Assembly: GCF_051020765.1 (NCBI RefSeq)
Contig: NC_134946.1
Coordinates: forward strand, 6,623,239 to 6,687,238
Source: Lasioglossum baleicum
Lineage: Eukaryota; Arthropoda; Insecta; Hymenoptera; Halictidae
Reading direction: 5' to 3'
Length of the DNA stretch: 64,000 nucleotides
Part shown: positions 1 through 11,336 of the stretch, piece by piece
Layout of the letters: each line of letters starts with the position of its first letter
Position numbering within the stretch: position 1 is the first letter of the stretch
Program-made: the position numbers and the translations under genes
Notes under the pieces: model-generated
Database searches by the model: none
Told to the model about the DNA's origin: nothing
What the model saw: only the letters and a program-made list of their open reading frames with translations

Positions 1-186
1 CATTCAATAGCACTTTCCTGAATTGAGAAACCATTTCCCGCGAATGTTTTTCAGTAACATTTATTTCTCGATAAAAATCATATTTCCACGAAACGATATT
101 TGGAAACTTTCAATATAAGTTTTATTTTAAAACAATATGTCTATTTAAACCAGTAGGACTTGGAAGCCAATCAGTTTGAGTCTCAG

Positions 187-450
187 CATGAAAGTCTATG
201 TTAGTAAGTGAGAAGAAATTGTTAGTTACTCTTCGAGTGAGCTGTTGGTTTACATTTGAAGTTGCAATTTAGTTGCAGTTAGAGGATCTATGAAAACATA
301 TACATACTTAGCCATGTATCACAGAAAGAACATGAAAATCTATATTATTAGGTGAAACGAAAATGTTAGTTACTGGGAGGGAGTTATTGACTTATAATTG
401 AAGTTGCAATTGCTGTTAGAGGATCTATTGAAATATACTAACAATTAGCC
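187..450. repeat. Diverged two-copy tandem duplication
   Basis: Two copies of about 120-127 bp lie head to tail (187-313 and 331-450), offset by about 144 bp. Both start with catgaaa, carry gttagttact in the middle and tgaagttgcaatt then gttagaggatct near the end, and finish at tagcc. They differ by many substitutions and small indels, so the duplication is old. No coding potential is visible. Confidence 0.6.
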
Positions 451-1185
451 GTTACAGATATTAAAGCGATATGAAATAAAATGGTAAGTAATGTGCTAGG
501 GAAAATTAGAAGATTCAGGATAGAATAGAGCGAAGGTTTCTTACTGTTCCTCTTTATCGATCAGAAGGCAATTGGTCACGGAAGACTATGGAAGAGTGCA
601 TAGTGATTTCGCGAAAGTACCAAGACCGAGCCGGTTCCGCGACGATGACTAATGCCCGGAACGTAATTTTCCGGGTGCGTCGATCTATTTTGCAATCGGG
701 ATAACGGCCTAAGCAACGCTTATCCCGGCTGCTAGCCGGGATTTCAGAATTTATGACCGCGCTCGTTAATCTATCCCACTCGCGAAACTTCTGACGAGCA
801 CTCGTTGCTACTGTAAACAGAATTAAGAGCGGGTAAAGTTTCTCCTATCCGGGCGCGCAAAAAGAATATCCACGTCATCGAGCCGCTTCGTTAAACAAAC
901 TGCCGGGCGGAAGGCTGTTTTTCCCGGTTTTTCGAGGCTCACAGCGCAAAGCGGAGAGAGAGGGCTGTAGACGAGCACTGAAAATGTGAACGGTGCCCGG
1001 ATCGGGATTTGCTTTCTATATCACTCTGAAAAACTCGTTAGAGAAACTTCCTAACAAGTGCATGCAATTTCAACAATAGAAGTACGAAGCACTAAAATCG
1101 ACTATGTAGTTAATACTATACCATGAATACTGAGAGACCTCTGTCTCTATGTCAGGGTGTTTCAAAATCATATCTCCTGCACCTC
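451..1185. other. No gene seen; CpG-containing unique DNA
   Basis: No repeat, RNA gene or convincing reading frame is visible. Positions 600-960 are richer in GC and CpG than their surroundings and contain several short cccggg/tcccgg-type words. This could be a conserved non-coding block, but nothing in the sequence decides that. Confidence 0.3.
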
Positions 1186-1545
1186 TACAGGGTGTCCCAA
1201 AATTCGTGAAAATCCCGAAAGGGGGTGGTTCCGAAGACCATTTCAAGCAACATTTTCCTTTGCAAAAATGTTATCCGCGGCTTTGTTTAGGAGTTATTAA
1301 CGAAAAACACGGACCAATCAGAGCGCGATCTAGACATGAGTTGCCACAGTCGGCCAATAGACAGTTGGCGCGCAGGGCCGACTTTGCCAACTCGCGTCTA
1401 GGTCGCGCTCTGATTGGTCCGTGTTTTTTGTTAATAACTCCTAAACAAAGCCGCGGATAACATTTTTGCAAAGGAAAATGTTGCTTGAAATGGTCTCAGG
1501 AACCACCCCCTTTCGGGATTTTCACGAATTTTGGGACACCCTGTA
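1186..1545. mobile_element. Palindromic MITE with TACAGGGTGTCCCA ends
   Basis: The element is a near-complete inverted repeat. The left arm begins TACAGGGTGTCCCAAAATTC and the right arm ends with its reverse complement at 1545. The arms are about 150 bp each and meet at a short GC-rich centre near 1350-1390. Both ends carry TA, consistent with a TA target duplication as in the Tc1/mariner superfamily. Apparent ORFs on both strands (1149-1460 +, 1271-1471 -) encode nearly the same peptide, which is a consequence of the palindrome. The name of the family is unknown to me. A diverged relative ends at 23044. Confidence 0.85.
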
Positions 1546-1631
1546 TATCGAGAATATCTATACTATTTCTATGTCATTTTATATAAAGGGTGTCTCAAAA
1601 TGACCTGACATTTTAATTTATTAATAACACG

Positions 1632-2379
1632 TAAGGTGGAGAGGGGCAAGTCCGTCTACGGGGCAAGTCCGTTAATTGGTTACTTTTATTATAATATGAA
1701 CGACATTTCCCTAGCTTGTATTTATTGATATAGTATAAGTTAGTATGAACTATTCGACGTAGATTTCGCCCAAGAATAAAGGTGTTCTCCTCGCTTAAAT
1801 CAACCAATGCCAAACAGTCACGTGCGTGGTACACGTACAACTTTGAGGTTAACCTGAACGTGTAATAGTTGTAAAAGTTATTAATATATTCTGTGTTGTT
1901 ATGTTAGGTAAGTACAACAAATATTGATGTAGGTTTACATTAACTAAACCGTTTTTATTGTATTTTTTAAAATTTATTGAGAAAAACACTAAGACGATCT
2001 TGCCCCGTAAATATTACTACACGGGGCAAGTCCGTACTATCACGGTGGGGTAAGTCCGTACTCTGTATGGGTAACTACAAAACTAAACAATATATATAAT
2101 GGAATAAAAAAGCATTTTGTAGCAGGCTTGTTAATCATTCTTTTTCTAAGCCCCTTTTTCGGGGCTAGTGCGTCCTAGTTGACGTTTTGTACAATATCCT
2201 ATCAAAATGATAATTTTCAAGCAAAATTAGAATCCTACATAATACTAATTCATCAGTAATAACTGTAGCAAGAGTTTGATACCACGATAACGTTAAGTTT
2301 TTTCATACCGGACTAAAAATACATCAGTTTAAAGTCCAACTTTGTAAAAACTAGGGCGGAATTACCCCACTCCACCTTA
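1632..2379. mobile_element. MITE with TAAGGTGGAG ends, nested
   Basis: The left end reads TAAGGTGGAGAGGGGCAAGT and the right end is the complement CTCCACCTTA. The word ggggcaagtccg recurs inside at both ends and near 2020-2055. It lies inside the transposon 1584-2893, so it inserted later. A shorter relative in reverse orientation is at 49217-49474. TA at both ends suggests a TA-targeting family. Confidence 0.7.
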
Positions 2380-2441
2380 TTATTATAGTTATTTGAAAAG
2401 TACGAATGTTTTCATTTTGATATAAGGTACAAACATGGAGG

Positions 2442-2799
2442 TTATGTGTGGAACACAATATCCGATGAATGGCCGCCTCGTCCCTGTTTGCAAAGGTTCA
2501 CTCTTTTGACGAAATTTTCAATAACATTTTGGCATAATTGCGGACTAATTTCATTAATGGTGCGTCCAATTGCTTCTTTGAGCTCCGGAAGGGTCTGCGG
2601 ATCATTGGCATACACTTTTTCTTTCAGAAAACGCCAAAGAAAGAAGTCCAATGGCGTGGAATCGCACGATCTCGGCGGCTAATTCACATCGCCGCGGAGC
2701 GAGATAACGGACTTTTCGAACAGTCTCTGCAAAATTCTCACCATTTCTGTAGTGAATTTTCACAATTTATATGCGTTGCTCGATCGTGTAATTCTCCAT
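2442..2799 (-). pseudogene. Transposase remnant: N-terminus fused to C-terminal DDE block
   Basis: Reading leftward, an ATG at 2799 starts MENYTIEQRI, then a stop, then a continuing frame with IVKIHYRNGE. This is the N-terminal pattern of a DDE transposase group of the IS630-Tc1-mariner superfamily that is common in insects. After about 35 codons the sequence jumps, with a frame change, to PPRSCDSTPLDFFLW. That block contains the third catalytic acidic position of the DDE triad and is followed by an open C-terminal tail (KEKVYAND to DIVFHT, stop at 2442). About two thirds of a normal transposase of roughly 340 residues is missing, including the first two catalytic residues. Family assignment is from motif recognition. 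Loss of function is directly visible. Confidence 0.75.
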
Positions 2800-2893
2800 G
2801 ACTAAACCTCAATACAAAGATCAGTACTCTATGTTCGCCACGAAAAGTGGCGCGCAATTTAAAATGTCAGGTCACTCTTTGAGAAACCCTTTA

Positions 2894-4124
2894 TATTTCT
2901 TCAAAATCGTAACTTGTAGTCCCGATCTCCCCTACTATAAAATGCAATAAGATTTTTACCTTGAAAAAAGCGTCAATGTCAATTTGGTGGCCCATTTTTT
3001 AAACTGATCTCCACCTGTCAGGTGCAGAATCACGCTGTAGTGGTTACGACAAATAACTTTGAAACATCCTGTACCTTGATTTACCATGTCGATAGCCAAC
3101 TTGGCGATCACAAAAAAGCTATTACAATTCGTGAAGTTATAGAAATATTTTCTGGAGAAAGTTTCTAGTACACTTCTTTATGCAAGTACACATTTTACCA
3201 TAAGAATCCTATAAAATCTGAATAAATTCATTGCTGTTACGAGGCTGGGTAGAGTTCCAGCGTTGAGGAAGTGCCACGTGCAATAAATTCCAATGTAGCT
3301 AATGAAAAAGTTCCGGAAATTTTTCGAACACTGATTTATTTTGTTCTTATTGCAGGAGCGGAGTGTGCCCGCGAGAAAGAATTACTCGCCGAGAACTTGA
3401 GAAACCAGTGCCGAGGAAATTAATGCCCGCGAGCAGAATTTGTCAGGGGCGCGTAATATGGGACAGCCATAAAATTATTATTACAATAAAGCAGTGTCTT
3501 TGGGCGAGAGACTTCTTAACGGCGCCGGTCGATCGACGATAAAAAGGCATAGGTTCCGGACCCATAAAAGTCGCCGGGTACGACACGATTCGGTAACGGA
3601 ACTGCTAGGAAAAACGGAGGAGACCTTGCCATCGAGGACACACATGACGACAGTCGATGGTTGCCACTTCTATGGGTAAGTGCAGCTCGCTGGCAGGTTC
3701 TTAGATCGGAACGACAATATGTATCGCACGTATGTGTGGGTGAGCTGTAAGTTGAACGGGGTGGGGAACCGGGAAGCGAGAAAGATAAGAGGAACGTGGG
3801 TAGACTCACTACTCCACGACTGCCGATAAGAGATCACACCTAACTTAACCTCGTCTCCGTCGTAGGACGAACGACCGGGTGGAACCCTCGTCGACGATAG
3901 GAGATGGGGGTGAACTGGTTTCTTGACTGCTGATACCTGAGACCGAGCCTCTTCTTTTTTTAAATAATAACTCTTCGGGGGAAACGATTGATGGACCGAA
4001 AGGCTTACCGGTTGATCGGAATCGATTCGTTTGCGTTATTCGAAGAAAACCATGTGCCAGTACATTGCTGGACTAAAGTGTCTGATCTAGCCTCGAAAAT
4101 ACAGTGCGATCGGTAACTGATGGT
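2894..4124. other. No gene seen
   Basis: Unique AT-rich DNA. Positions 3000-3075 contain a short piece (acatcctgta) resembling the end of a TACAGGGTG-type MITE, too degraded to bound. Overlapping ORFs at 3494-3679 and 3516-3809 lie on opposite strands of a CpG-rich patch and show no recognisable domain. Confidence 0.3.
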
Positions 4125-4395
4125 TAGACAGCGGATCTTTATGCAAAATAAAAATTCCCTACCTGAATTGCAACAAACTGGAGTCGCATAGAAATTTATT
4201 TTTTTTTTTTGTTAACATGATTAATAGATTGAGAATAATATAACAGTATTTTTTCATTCTTTCATGTCGAAGTTCAATTTAAATTTTCTAAATCATTTTC
4301 TAAATTTAATTTAATTTTTTAAATCTTCTAATGTTACTACTGCTTTAAATCACACCTACCCATTTTTCTCATAAATGCATAGAATCCGCTGTCTC
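4125..4395 (+). mobile_element. GACTGCGGAT-family MITE, forward copy
   Basis: Begins TAGACAGCGGATCTTTATGC, then the A-rich inner block gcaaaataaaaa. It ends with the complementary arrangement (ataaatgcatagaatccgctgtct). Diagnostic inner words are cctgaattgcaacaaactgg at the left and the cacctacccattttt block at the right. This is one of the more complete copies of the most abundant repeat family in the window. The flanking TA suggests a TA target site. Non-coding. Confidence 0.8.
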
Positions 4396-6816
4396 GCCGA
4401 AAATCACCGGAAAAGGGTGTGATTTTACATGGACAAGTAAGTGGAAAATGTAGAATTAAATTTTTTTATACGAGGATTTCACACGTATGATTAGATAGGA
4501 ATCGTTTGGCAATTTTCAAATGCTAAAAACGTGAACTTCCGGATTTTCTCAACGACAACTATTAAGACAAAGGTCATAATATCTCGCAAATTATTGTTTC
4601 ATACATAGTTCCTTGTAGTGGGACCCCATATGTATGATACTACACCTATGATTTGGTGGAAATTGACATTAAAAAAACTCCCCGCAAAATTAGGTTGAGG
4701 GATCAAGGTCAAAAACATATTTTTTGTTCAGTTGTATTCTTTTGGACATGTGGGATAACTTTGTGAAATGGAACTGAATGAACGAACACCACACTTCGCT
4801 CGTTCGGTGCGAAATGGGTCAGTGGAGTGGGGATGAGTCGGAGTGGGAACGCGTAGGGGAGTAGGGAGCGCTGGCGCGCGGAGTGGGGATCGCGGGACGA
4901 GATGACGTACTACCGAGCGTCGCGCGACGGTTAATATTAAAATTTTTTCCTCCTGAAACGCACAGTTTTTTTTAAATTTGTTTTTTAATATTGCATTGCC
5001 ATCCATTTCTCAGCTATGTTTAAAGTTTCAAGTCTCTAGCTCATCAGGAAGTGGTTTAAAATTCGGTTACAAGATTTGACGCATACAACAACAATTCGGC
5101 AAGCTAAAATAAAAGCGTGGTAATAAAAGACTCTTAAAACCACAACATAGTCATGACGGTACCTCCATTTTCAAACAATATGTATTCATCATAAAACGCC
5201 TTTTCCTACAGGCAACTATGCCATATTAGTTCAATAAACAATGAGGAATTTAAGAAAAAGCTGATAAACTATTTATTATTACTGTATAGTTGAATCAAAA
5301 CCATTAGAATCTTATGTGAATGTGATAGGAAATGCAGTTGTATTTAATTTCACAGAAACAATAGGTTTTTAGGAACGCGAATCGGTACGGTCGAGCGATT
5401 ACGAGATGATCGATTCCATGATGTCGATGTCGAGCTGGGAAACGGGCGAAAAAGGGGTGAAAGAATAAACGACCTAATTCGCCATCGAAATGGAACAATA
5501 GACGGTCGCGTTCAAACGGTCTCACTATTTAGGTATATTTCGGTGTAATTTCGGGTTAATCCGTTTCACGACAAATTTGCTTAACAGTCCGCTGTGTTCC
5601 GCGATCGGCCGCGAATTCGCATCGTTCGAGGGGTGGGTCCAATTCCAATCGAATGTAATTTACCGAGTGAACGAATTCCGCTCGCTAACGCAGTCCTGAC
5701 TGAATCGCGGGAACTCGCCGGGAACCGTTTTTATTGTAATATATTTAAATCGCGCAAAAAGTACAAGTCCGTTTCGGAAAACGTTGTTACTCGCGGGTAG
5801 GCGAAGAGCAGTAAGGGGGCAGGGGAGGGAAAACTGAATTGGAGGAGGGAGTGAATGAAAAAAAAAAAAATTAAAACGATTGCTGCAAGCTGTTGGCACA
5901 GACCCCACGCAAGCTGCATCGCGCATATATAGATTATCTATATGGATCGTTTCTATGCACGTTGTTCCCCCCCCCCCCTCCCCCCTTCACACTCTCATCC
6001 CATCCCCATCTTTTTGCTTTCACGTTACTCCATGCTTTTAATGACGGTGTTACGAGTGGCTTTTAGGATTTCGTGCTTTTAGAACAGGGTCGGAATGGAA
6101 AATTTATTTAGCATATTATTAGATAAATGATACGAGTGGCGTTGTCACGATGTCGCTTTAATCATTTAGGAAAAGCCGATAACGCGAATTTCGAAAAATA
6201 CACGTACACATATATCGCGGTGTTATTAATGTTTTCATCGGGGAACAATTTCTCTATAAGAACCAACGAAATTGCATGAATAAAATATAAATATGTCAAA
6301 GCGCAGCGACTCGTTTAATTCGAGCAGGCGTTATGTTTGTTAGAAACATGCTGCGCACGGTGAACTCGATGTATTGGAAAGGAACGAATTGCAGAAATTG
6401 TTTGGCAAACAATTCCGTTACAACGAACGAGAATACTGTTTCCCCATTGAACGTTTACTATTCAGTAAAGTATAACATGTTCCACATTTTAATTGCCAGA
6501 GTAATTACGATTTTAATGAAAGATTCGATGGAAGTTTCGAGTAAATACTTCCGGTGGAATGTGTGCTTCGTTAAAAACTCATTCGTTGCTGAGCGAAGGT
6601 TAGCTATTATTCTTACTTTTTTGTGTACAGTTTGTAGACAACAAACATTCTGCTGGAAACGGTTATACAAGAACAAAGTTGTGCTCGTTGTACTGGCAAT
6701 TCGAGTTTCTTTCCCTCTACGCGACATCGAGTAAGAAAGGACTGGTGAAATGAAAATTTTTCGAAGTTGTTGTAATACATTCTCACTCTATCCTGACTCT
6801 GAAATAGTCGAATTAA
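4396..6816. other. No gene seen; low-complexity tracts
   Basis: Positions 4430-4560 share scattered words (gtagaat..aaatttttttat, taggaatcgttt, tgaacttccgg) with 43190-43280 and are probably a degraded dispersed repeat. A CpG-rich patch lies at 4780-4930, a poly(A) run at 5859-5870 and C-runs at 5968-5986. ORF 6333-6734 (+) overlaps an opposite-strand ORF and has no recognisable motif. Confidence 0.35.
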
Positions 6817-7165
6817 TCTCAAGGTCAAAAGGTCAACAATTCTTTTTATTACGTCTTATTCTACTCGTCACAGGGAGGGGAAGTTGCAAAAGAAACCGTC
6901 AAGACTCAACCGTTGTCTTAAAGAATTATGATGAAGTTTTTCATGATCAAACTGATATGATTTGTATTATATTTTCAATATATTTCACTGCTTCATCATT
7001 AGCACGCTAAAATATAAAGTAAATAAAATCGGTTTGATAATGAAAATACTTTACCAATTTTTGAGCAATGGTTCCTTCTGCATTTCGTATCCTCGTGATC
7101 AATAGAGTACGATACAATGAAGAAGAATTAATTGACCTTTTCACCTTGACATTCAAGGTCAAAGT
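6817..7165. mobile_element. Degenerate inverted-repeat element
   Basis: The left arm (6817-6960) contains caaggtcaaaaggtcaa and a later aattatgatgaagtttttca block. The right arm (7020-7165) contains the diverged reverse complement of both, so the unit folds back on itself. A related single arm occurs at 9653-9785. The ends are too decayed to define terminal repeats or a target duplication. Confidence 0.5.
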
Positions 7166-7393
7166 AAATTTTGTGGCACCTTTCTTAAAATTGTAAAGAT
7201 CTGGGTTGACCATCATCGCCTGCAAATGGTATGAGCAACGGTAGTCAAAGGTATCTCTTTTATTTTTATAAATCTGACTACTTTGATGAACATGAAACAG
7301 ATTTTATTTTTATCGTACGAATATATGAATAACTGAAGTATGTGGAACGTATCTTAAAATATTTCGCCCTACATTTTTATTCTATATTATAAC

Positions 7394-7600
7394 TAGACAG
7401 CGAATCATTATGCAAAATAAAAACTTTATACCTGAATTGCACCAAACTGAAGTGAAATGGAAATTTATTTTCTTTCTCTCTTAGTATGTTTTTCATAGAT
7501 CGAAAATAATACAACTGTATTTTGAAATTCTTCTAATGTTTTTACAGTTTCAAATGACACGTACTCATTTTTGTCAGAAATGCCTGAAATCCACCGTCTA
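7394..7600 (+). mobile_element. GACTGCGGAT-family MITE, diverged forward copy
   Basis: Starts TAGACAGCGAATCATTATGC with the gcaaaataaaaa block and cctgaattgcaccaaactg. It ends ccaccgtcta after a tactcatttttgtcagaaat block. More substitutions than the copy at 4125 indicate an older insertion. Confidence 0.75.
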
Positions 7601-8675
7601 ATTATAATCATTGGTTAAGTGTCCGCCATTACCCCATTCTCCCCTACGCGTCTTGTCGTCAAAGTTCGCGTAATCGGCAAATCTGCAGCGTAATAAATTA
7701 ATATTTTATTCCGGTGGCGTAGTGTTCATTCAACCCGAGTTGGAAACAACGTTCAAACCAGCGTAGAAACTTCCAGAATTATGTACCTTGGAGCAACGAA
7801 ATTCCTATACTTGAACGACTTCCACTGCAGCCTCATATGGAGCACATGTTGACCCGTTTTCGCTCGCATAAAATCAATCTCATTCCTGTTTCAGCAAATA
7901 ACATTATATCGATTGCGGCCTGTCGAAGGTTTTATATTGCAAACATGGTCCTTGAACGTAAACATTGTCTATATACAAGAAAATGCTTAAGAGATTAAAA
8001 GTAGAGGAAGACGACGAAAAGACAGCCTTGTTCGTCAAGAGAATTTCAAACTAGAAGGAGCCTTCGAGGGACCCACACGGATCTTTTAAACGATTCAGGA
8101 GGGAGCTTAAAGGATTCCACCTGGGATCACCAGGAAGAACTCAAAGTGAACCTTTAAAGTTCTAGGATCCTTTGAAAGGACCCGAGTCCTCATGCTTCCT
8201 CGATCTAGGGTCTTCTTCGCAAGGTCTCGATCTTCCCAAAATAGTCCTTGTGATTTTCTTATTAGGAAACTTTTCAAATCTAGGATCATCCGAATGTCTC
8301 TTAGAACCATTTCTCAAGATTCCCTCTAGAGCCTTAGGGTCAATTCTTTATAAATACTTCGGAGGCCAGCCTCAGGACCTTATAGAGCCCCTCAAGGTTT
8401 CCTCCAGAACCTATGGGGTTCTTGGTAGAAAATCCCGTGGGAGGGTATGAGTGTCCTACGTGCGCTAACGACTCTGGCATCCAGGACAGCTAATCTACGG
8501 GTCGTTGTCTAGACTCCCCTGGAGTTATGGAGGATCTAGAAATCTTTGCGAGGTCCTGAAAGATTAGTAGGTCTCTCAAGTGGCGGGAATTTTAGCGGGT
8601 AATTGTTGGTGAAAGCATTAATTAGTCATGTGGTGGAATATGCGTTAGGGGAAGGAATATTGTAGAACAATTCAT
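7601..8675. other. No gene; cryptically repetitive GGATC/AGGACC stretch
   Basis: Positions 8040-8580 are unusually rich in short related words (ggatct, aggatc, ggaccc, tctagg, ctcaag) on both strands without a fixed period. A similar texture recurs at 47190-47350. ORFs at 8107-8310 (-) and 8172-8450 (+) overlap and look like by-products of this composition. Confidence 0.4.
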
Positions 8676-8683
8676 TTGATAGA

Positions 8684-9547
8684 CAGTGTCGCCAGGTCGA
8701 GAAAATCGAGGGGAATTAGGTACCCCGTCTCTGATGACCAGTCCAGTCTACGGCACGGGCACCGTGGTCTACGGTCTTACTTAGTGAGGGCATGGACCTA
8801 CAGGACTGAGCATAAGGTAGGGTTTTAGGCGAGAGGGGGCACCAAGCGAGCGGGGAGGGATGGTCGCATGGAATTACGGACCGCAAGTGTTGCCATCTAG
8901 ATAAAGTAGCGGGAACATATAAAATGTACAAATGAATCACGTATATTCACCGCATATTTTAAGGTGATTCTAATTGTAAGTCAATTGTGACATGCGTATT
9001 AATGTTATTTCTATTTACGTATGTCTTATCATAAATGGATATATAAATGTTTTCAAAAATGATCAGCGATTTTATAAGAAATATGTAAAGGATATCAATA
9101 ACAACACGATGTACTTAATGGCCAGAAAAATTTCTTTTGCTATTAGCAACATTGTTTTTTTGCTTACAGATATAATTGTGCCTGACTTTAACGTAATTAT
9201 TAATTATACACTTGATCAGGTGTATCCTATGATCGGTATAATACATGCTGATCATTACAATGGTTTATTAAAGTAAGAAATGAATGTTGAGTGTCTATTT
9301 TTCTTATGATTTCATTGCAAATATGCAGACGCTACACTAGTATTTAGAGTCGCCTATAGAGCGCACCACATGTGGTCCGTAATGATACCCCTTCCGTCTT
9401 TTCTTGCACCCCCGCAGGCTAATGCTCAGTCCTGTAGGTCCATGAGTGAGGGACGTTGGAGTGTGCGCACGATGCTGGAATGGGATAGTGGAAGGGGAAA
9501 AAGAGGGGAATGTGTGAGCTCCGTTTAGAGCTCAACTGGCGACACTA
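8684..9547. mobile_element. Non-autonomous hAT-like element
   Basis: Terminal inverted repeats CAGTGTCGCCAG at 8684 and CTGGCGACACTA at 9547 are flanked by near-identical 8-bp sequences, TTGATAGA (8676-8683) and TTGGTAGA (9548-9555), matching 7 of 8 bases. Eight-base target duplications and CAGTG-type ends are typical of the hAT superfamily. Long subterminal inverted repeats are present: catggacctacaggactgag (from 8789) has its complement near 9424-9443, and attacggaccgcaa/catgtggtccgtaat lie further in. The middle (8950-9300) is AT-rich and has a 94-codon ORF without hAT motifs, so transposase is absent. Confidence 0.7.
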
Positions 9548-9652
9548 TTGGTAGAATGCTAAACGTTTGAAATTCTCAATATATTGCATGAAATACAGGG
9601 CGTATGGAAATTATATATCGGGAGTATCGCAGCGAGATTCTCCCTCAATTTT

Positions 9653-9785
9653 TCAAGGTCAAACTGTCAACTATTTCTTTTTATTGCATTGCATTCTATT
9701 CATCGCAAGGATAGAAAATCCAAAAGGAACCATGGGTCAAGACTTAACTGTTGTCTTAAACAATTATGATGAAGTTTTTTCACTT
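9653..9785 (+). repeat. Dispersed repeat fragment related to 6817-6960
   Basis: Shares the ordered words caaggtcaaa, caactatttctttttattgc, gaaccatgggtcaagact and tgttgtcttaaacaattatgatgaagttttt with the left arm of the element at 6817. Only one arm is present. The ORF running through it (9567-10013) is not supported as a gene. Confidence 0.5.
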
Positions 9786-9899
9786 TTCTTACGGGGGTGC
9801 GATATGATTTCTTTACATCCTGCACAATCAGGAATGATATTACCGAACAAATGTTTGGTAGTATTCTTGAATACCTCTGCTGGCCTGGTTTCCGAAACA

Positions 9900-11260
9900 C
9901 ACTATAACATTACAAGACGCGTTAACCGAATGCGATACCGGAACCACCGAGACGGTGGCCCAGATTGTTACACCTTCCACTGGGAGAAACGGTACAAAAC
10001 GTCGGTCTATTAATAATAACAATTTCCCGGCCAACGGGGACCGCGTAAAAACCGCGTGGCCATGCCGCGCCAATCCATCAGCAGTTCGTTTTTCCCTGCA
10101 CGAGCCGGTTGGAACAACAACGGTGCGGAATCATCGCCGGTTAAGCGTCGTCGAACGGATTCCCGGCTCGTCATTCCACCGGTGGGCAAGTGTTTTTTAA
10201 CAACGCATCGCACTCGATAATAGAACCGAGAAAGCAGTCGTGTTTTTACGTAGTCGTATGGAAAAGTAACGAGCGTGCTAGGCAGGCAGTGTGTTCAGCA
10301 ATTTCGCGTGTACGTTCCGCACGACCCGGCATGGCAGTCGCATAACGCTGGTTCGCGTGCAGAGCCGTGGCACCACGCTGGGATGCGGCAGGATGATGGG
10401 GATGATGGGGAGGCGTGGGCGACGCGAAGCAGGACGCGGCTCGGTGTATCGGTGAAAATACGAAAATTCATTCGAAATTCCCGTGACGCGTCGCAGCGTA
10501 CGGTATGTTCCGGAGCGTGACGATGCCCCGGGCAAATCGACTTGGCCGAAAGCGACGCGATAGCCAACAGGGAAAGGGAAACAGAGAGAAGGAGAGAGAG
10601 AAAGAGAGAGCTCTCATCGTTGCGCGCCGCAGCTAACTGCCGCACGAAATAGAACCGAATGAGCAGCGCGCGGTGAATAAAGAAAACGACCAGCCACGCC
10701 GCGTGAGAAAGCAGGAGAGAACGAGCACAAGAGCAGGCCGGCAAGAGGAAAAAAGCTGCACGCGAAGATGCGACGCAGCGCCGGGCAACGAACGAGCAGT
10801 CGTTCAACCTAACCGTGCGGACGCGATACGAGCGTTTCGCCGAGAAACTCCTTATCGCCCTGTACTTTTCCTCGCCCACTCTCTATCGGGACGCCCGCGA
10901 CGGTAATCTCATCATAGACGAAAAGTACTCCGCTTGTAAATTGAACCGGCCTCGTTGCTCTGATCGATCTGCGTGCATTCTCTCTGTACACTTATGTATG
11001 TATATGCGGTTGGCTCGAAATAACGCTCGCGCTATCGCTGCCTCCCGGTACCCTCCCATCCTATGGACACCACACTTCGGTCTTGTTCTGATGCTAATGG
11101 AGGATATTCACGTTATGACGCCGCGGAACCTGGCACGAATCATTCTACACGGATTCTGTGTTTCAATCAGCTGCAATTTATTTTGATTGTTTGTCGAACG
11201 ACTGGTTTTCGGTTTTGTTGCGCGTGTAATGCGGTATTGATTCACGGAAAACAGATATGA
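9900..11260. other. CpG-rich block, possible promoter or 5' exon region
   Basis: GC and CpG rise sharply relative to both flanks. The block contains many overlapping ORFs on both strands (for example 10295-10879 - and 10673-10906 +) and a purine-rich gagaga tract near 10576-10612. ORFs on both strands at once indicate composition rather than coding. In insect genomes such islands often mark transcription start regions, which is only an inference here. No TATA box or clear splice pair was identified. Confidence 0.3.
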
Positions 11261-11336
11261 ATGAGTCTCACGTTTGGGGATATTTATCTACTACGGTGTG
11301 AAGTGCGAATTCACATTGAAAAACCTGTTCCCTAAG

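Larger units (their letters stand above)
1584..2893 (-). mobile_element. IS630-Tc1-mariner-type transposon, internally deleted
   Basis: Terminal inverted repeats of about 33 bp begin TAAAGGGTGTCTCAAAATGA at 1584 and end with the matching complement (CCCTTTA) at 2893, next to TA. A transposase remnant lies on the minus strand near the right end. A second MITE (1632-2379) sits in the left part, just inside the left terminal repeat. The element therefore consists of terminal repeats, an inserted MITE and a deletion-derived transposase fragment, and is non-autonomous. Confidence 0.8.

Noticed and set aside
1149..1471. Two ORFs on opposite strands with nearly the same peptide
   Set aside because: Direct consequence of the palindrome at 1186-1545.
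6333..6734. 133-codon plus-strand ORF
   Set aside because: Overlaps a long opposite-strand frame, with no motif; likely chance.
8992..9276. 94-codon ORF inside the hAT-like element as transposase
   Set aside because: No hAT, BED or DDE signature and too short; AT-rich chance frame.
10295..10879. 194-codon ORF on the minus strand
   Set aside because: Lies in CpG-rich DNA with equally long frames on the other strand, cysteine/arginine/serine bias and no motif; a compositional artefact.
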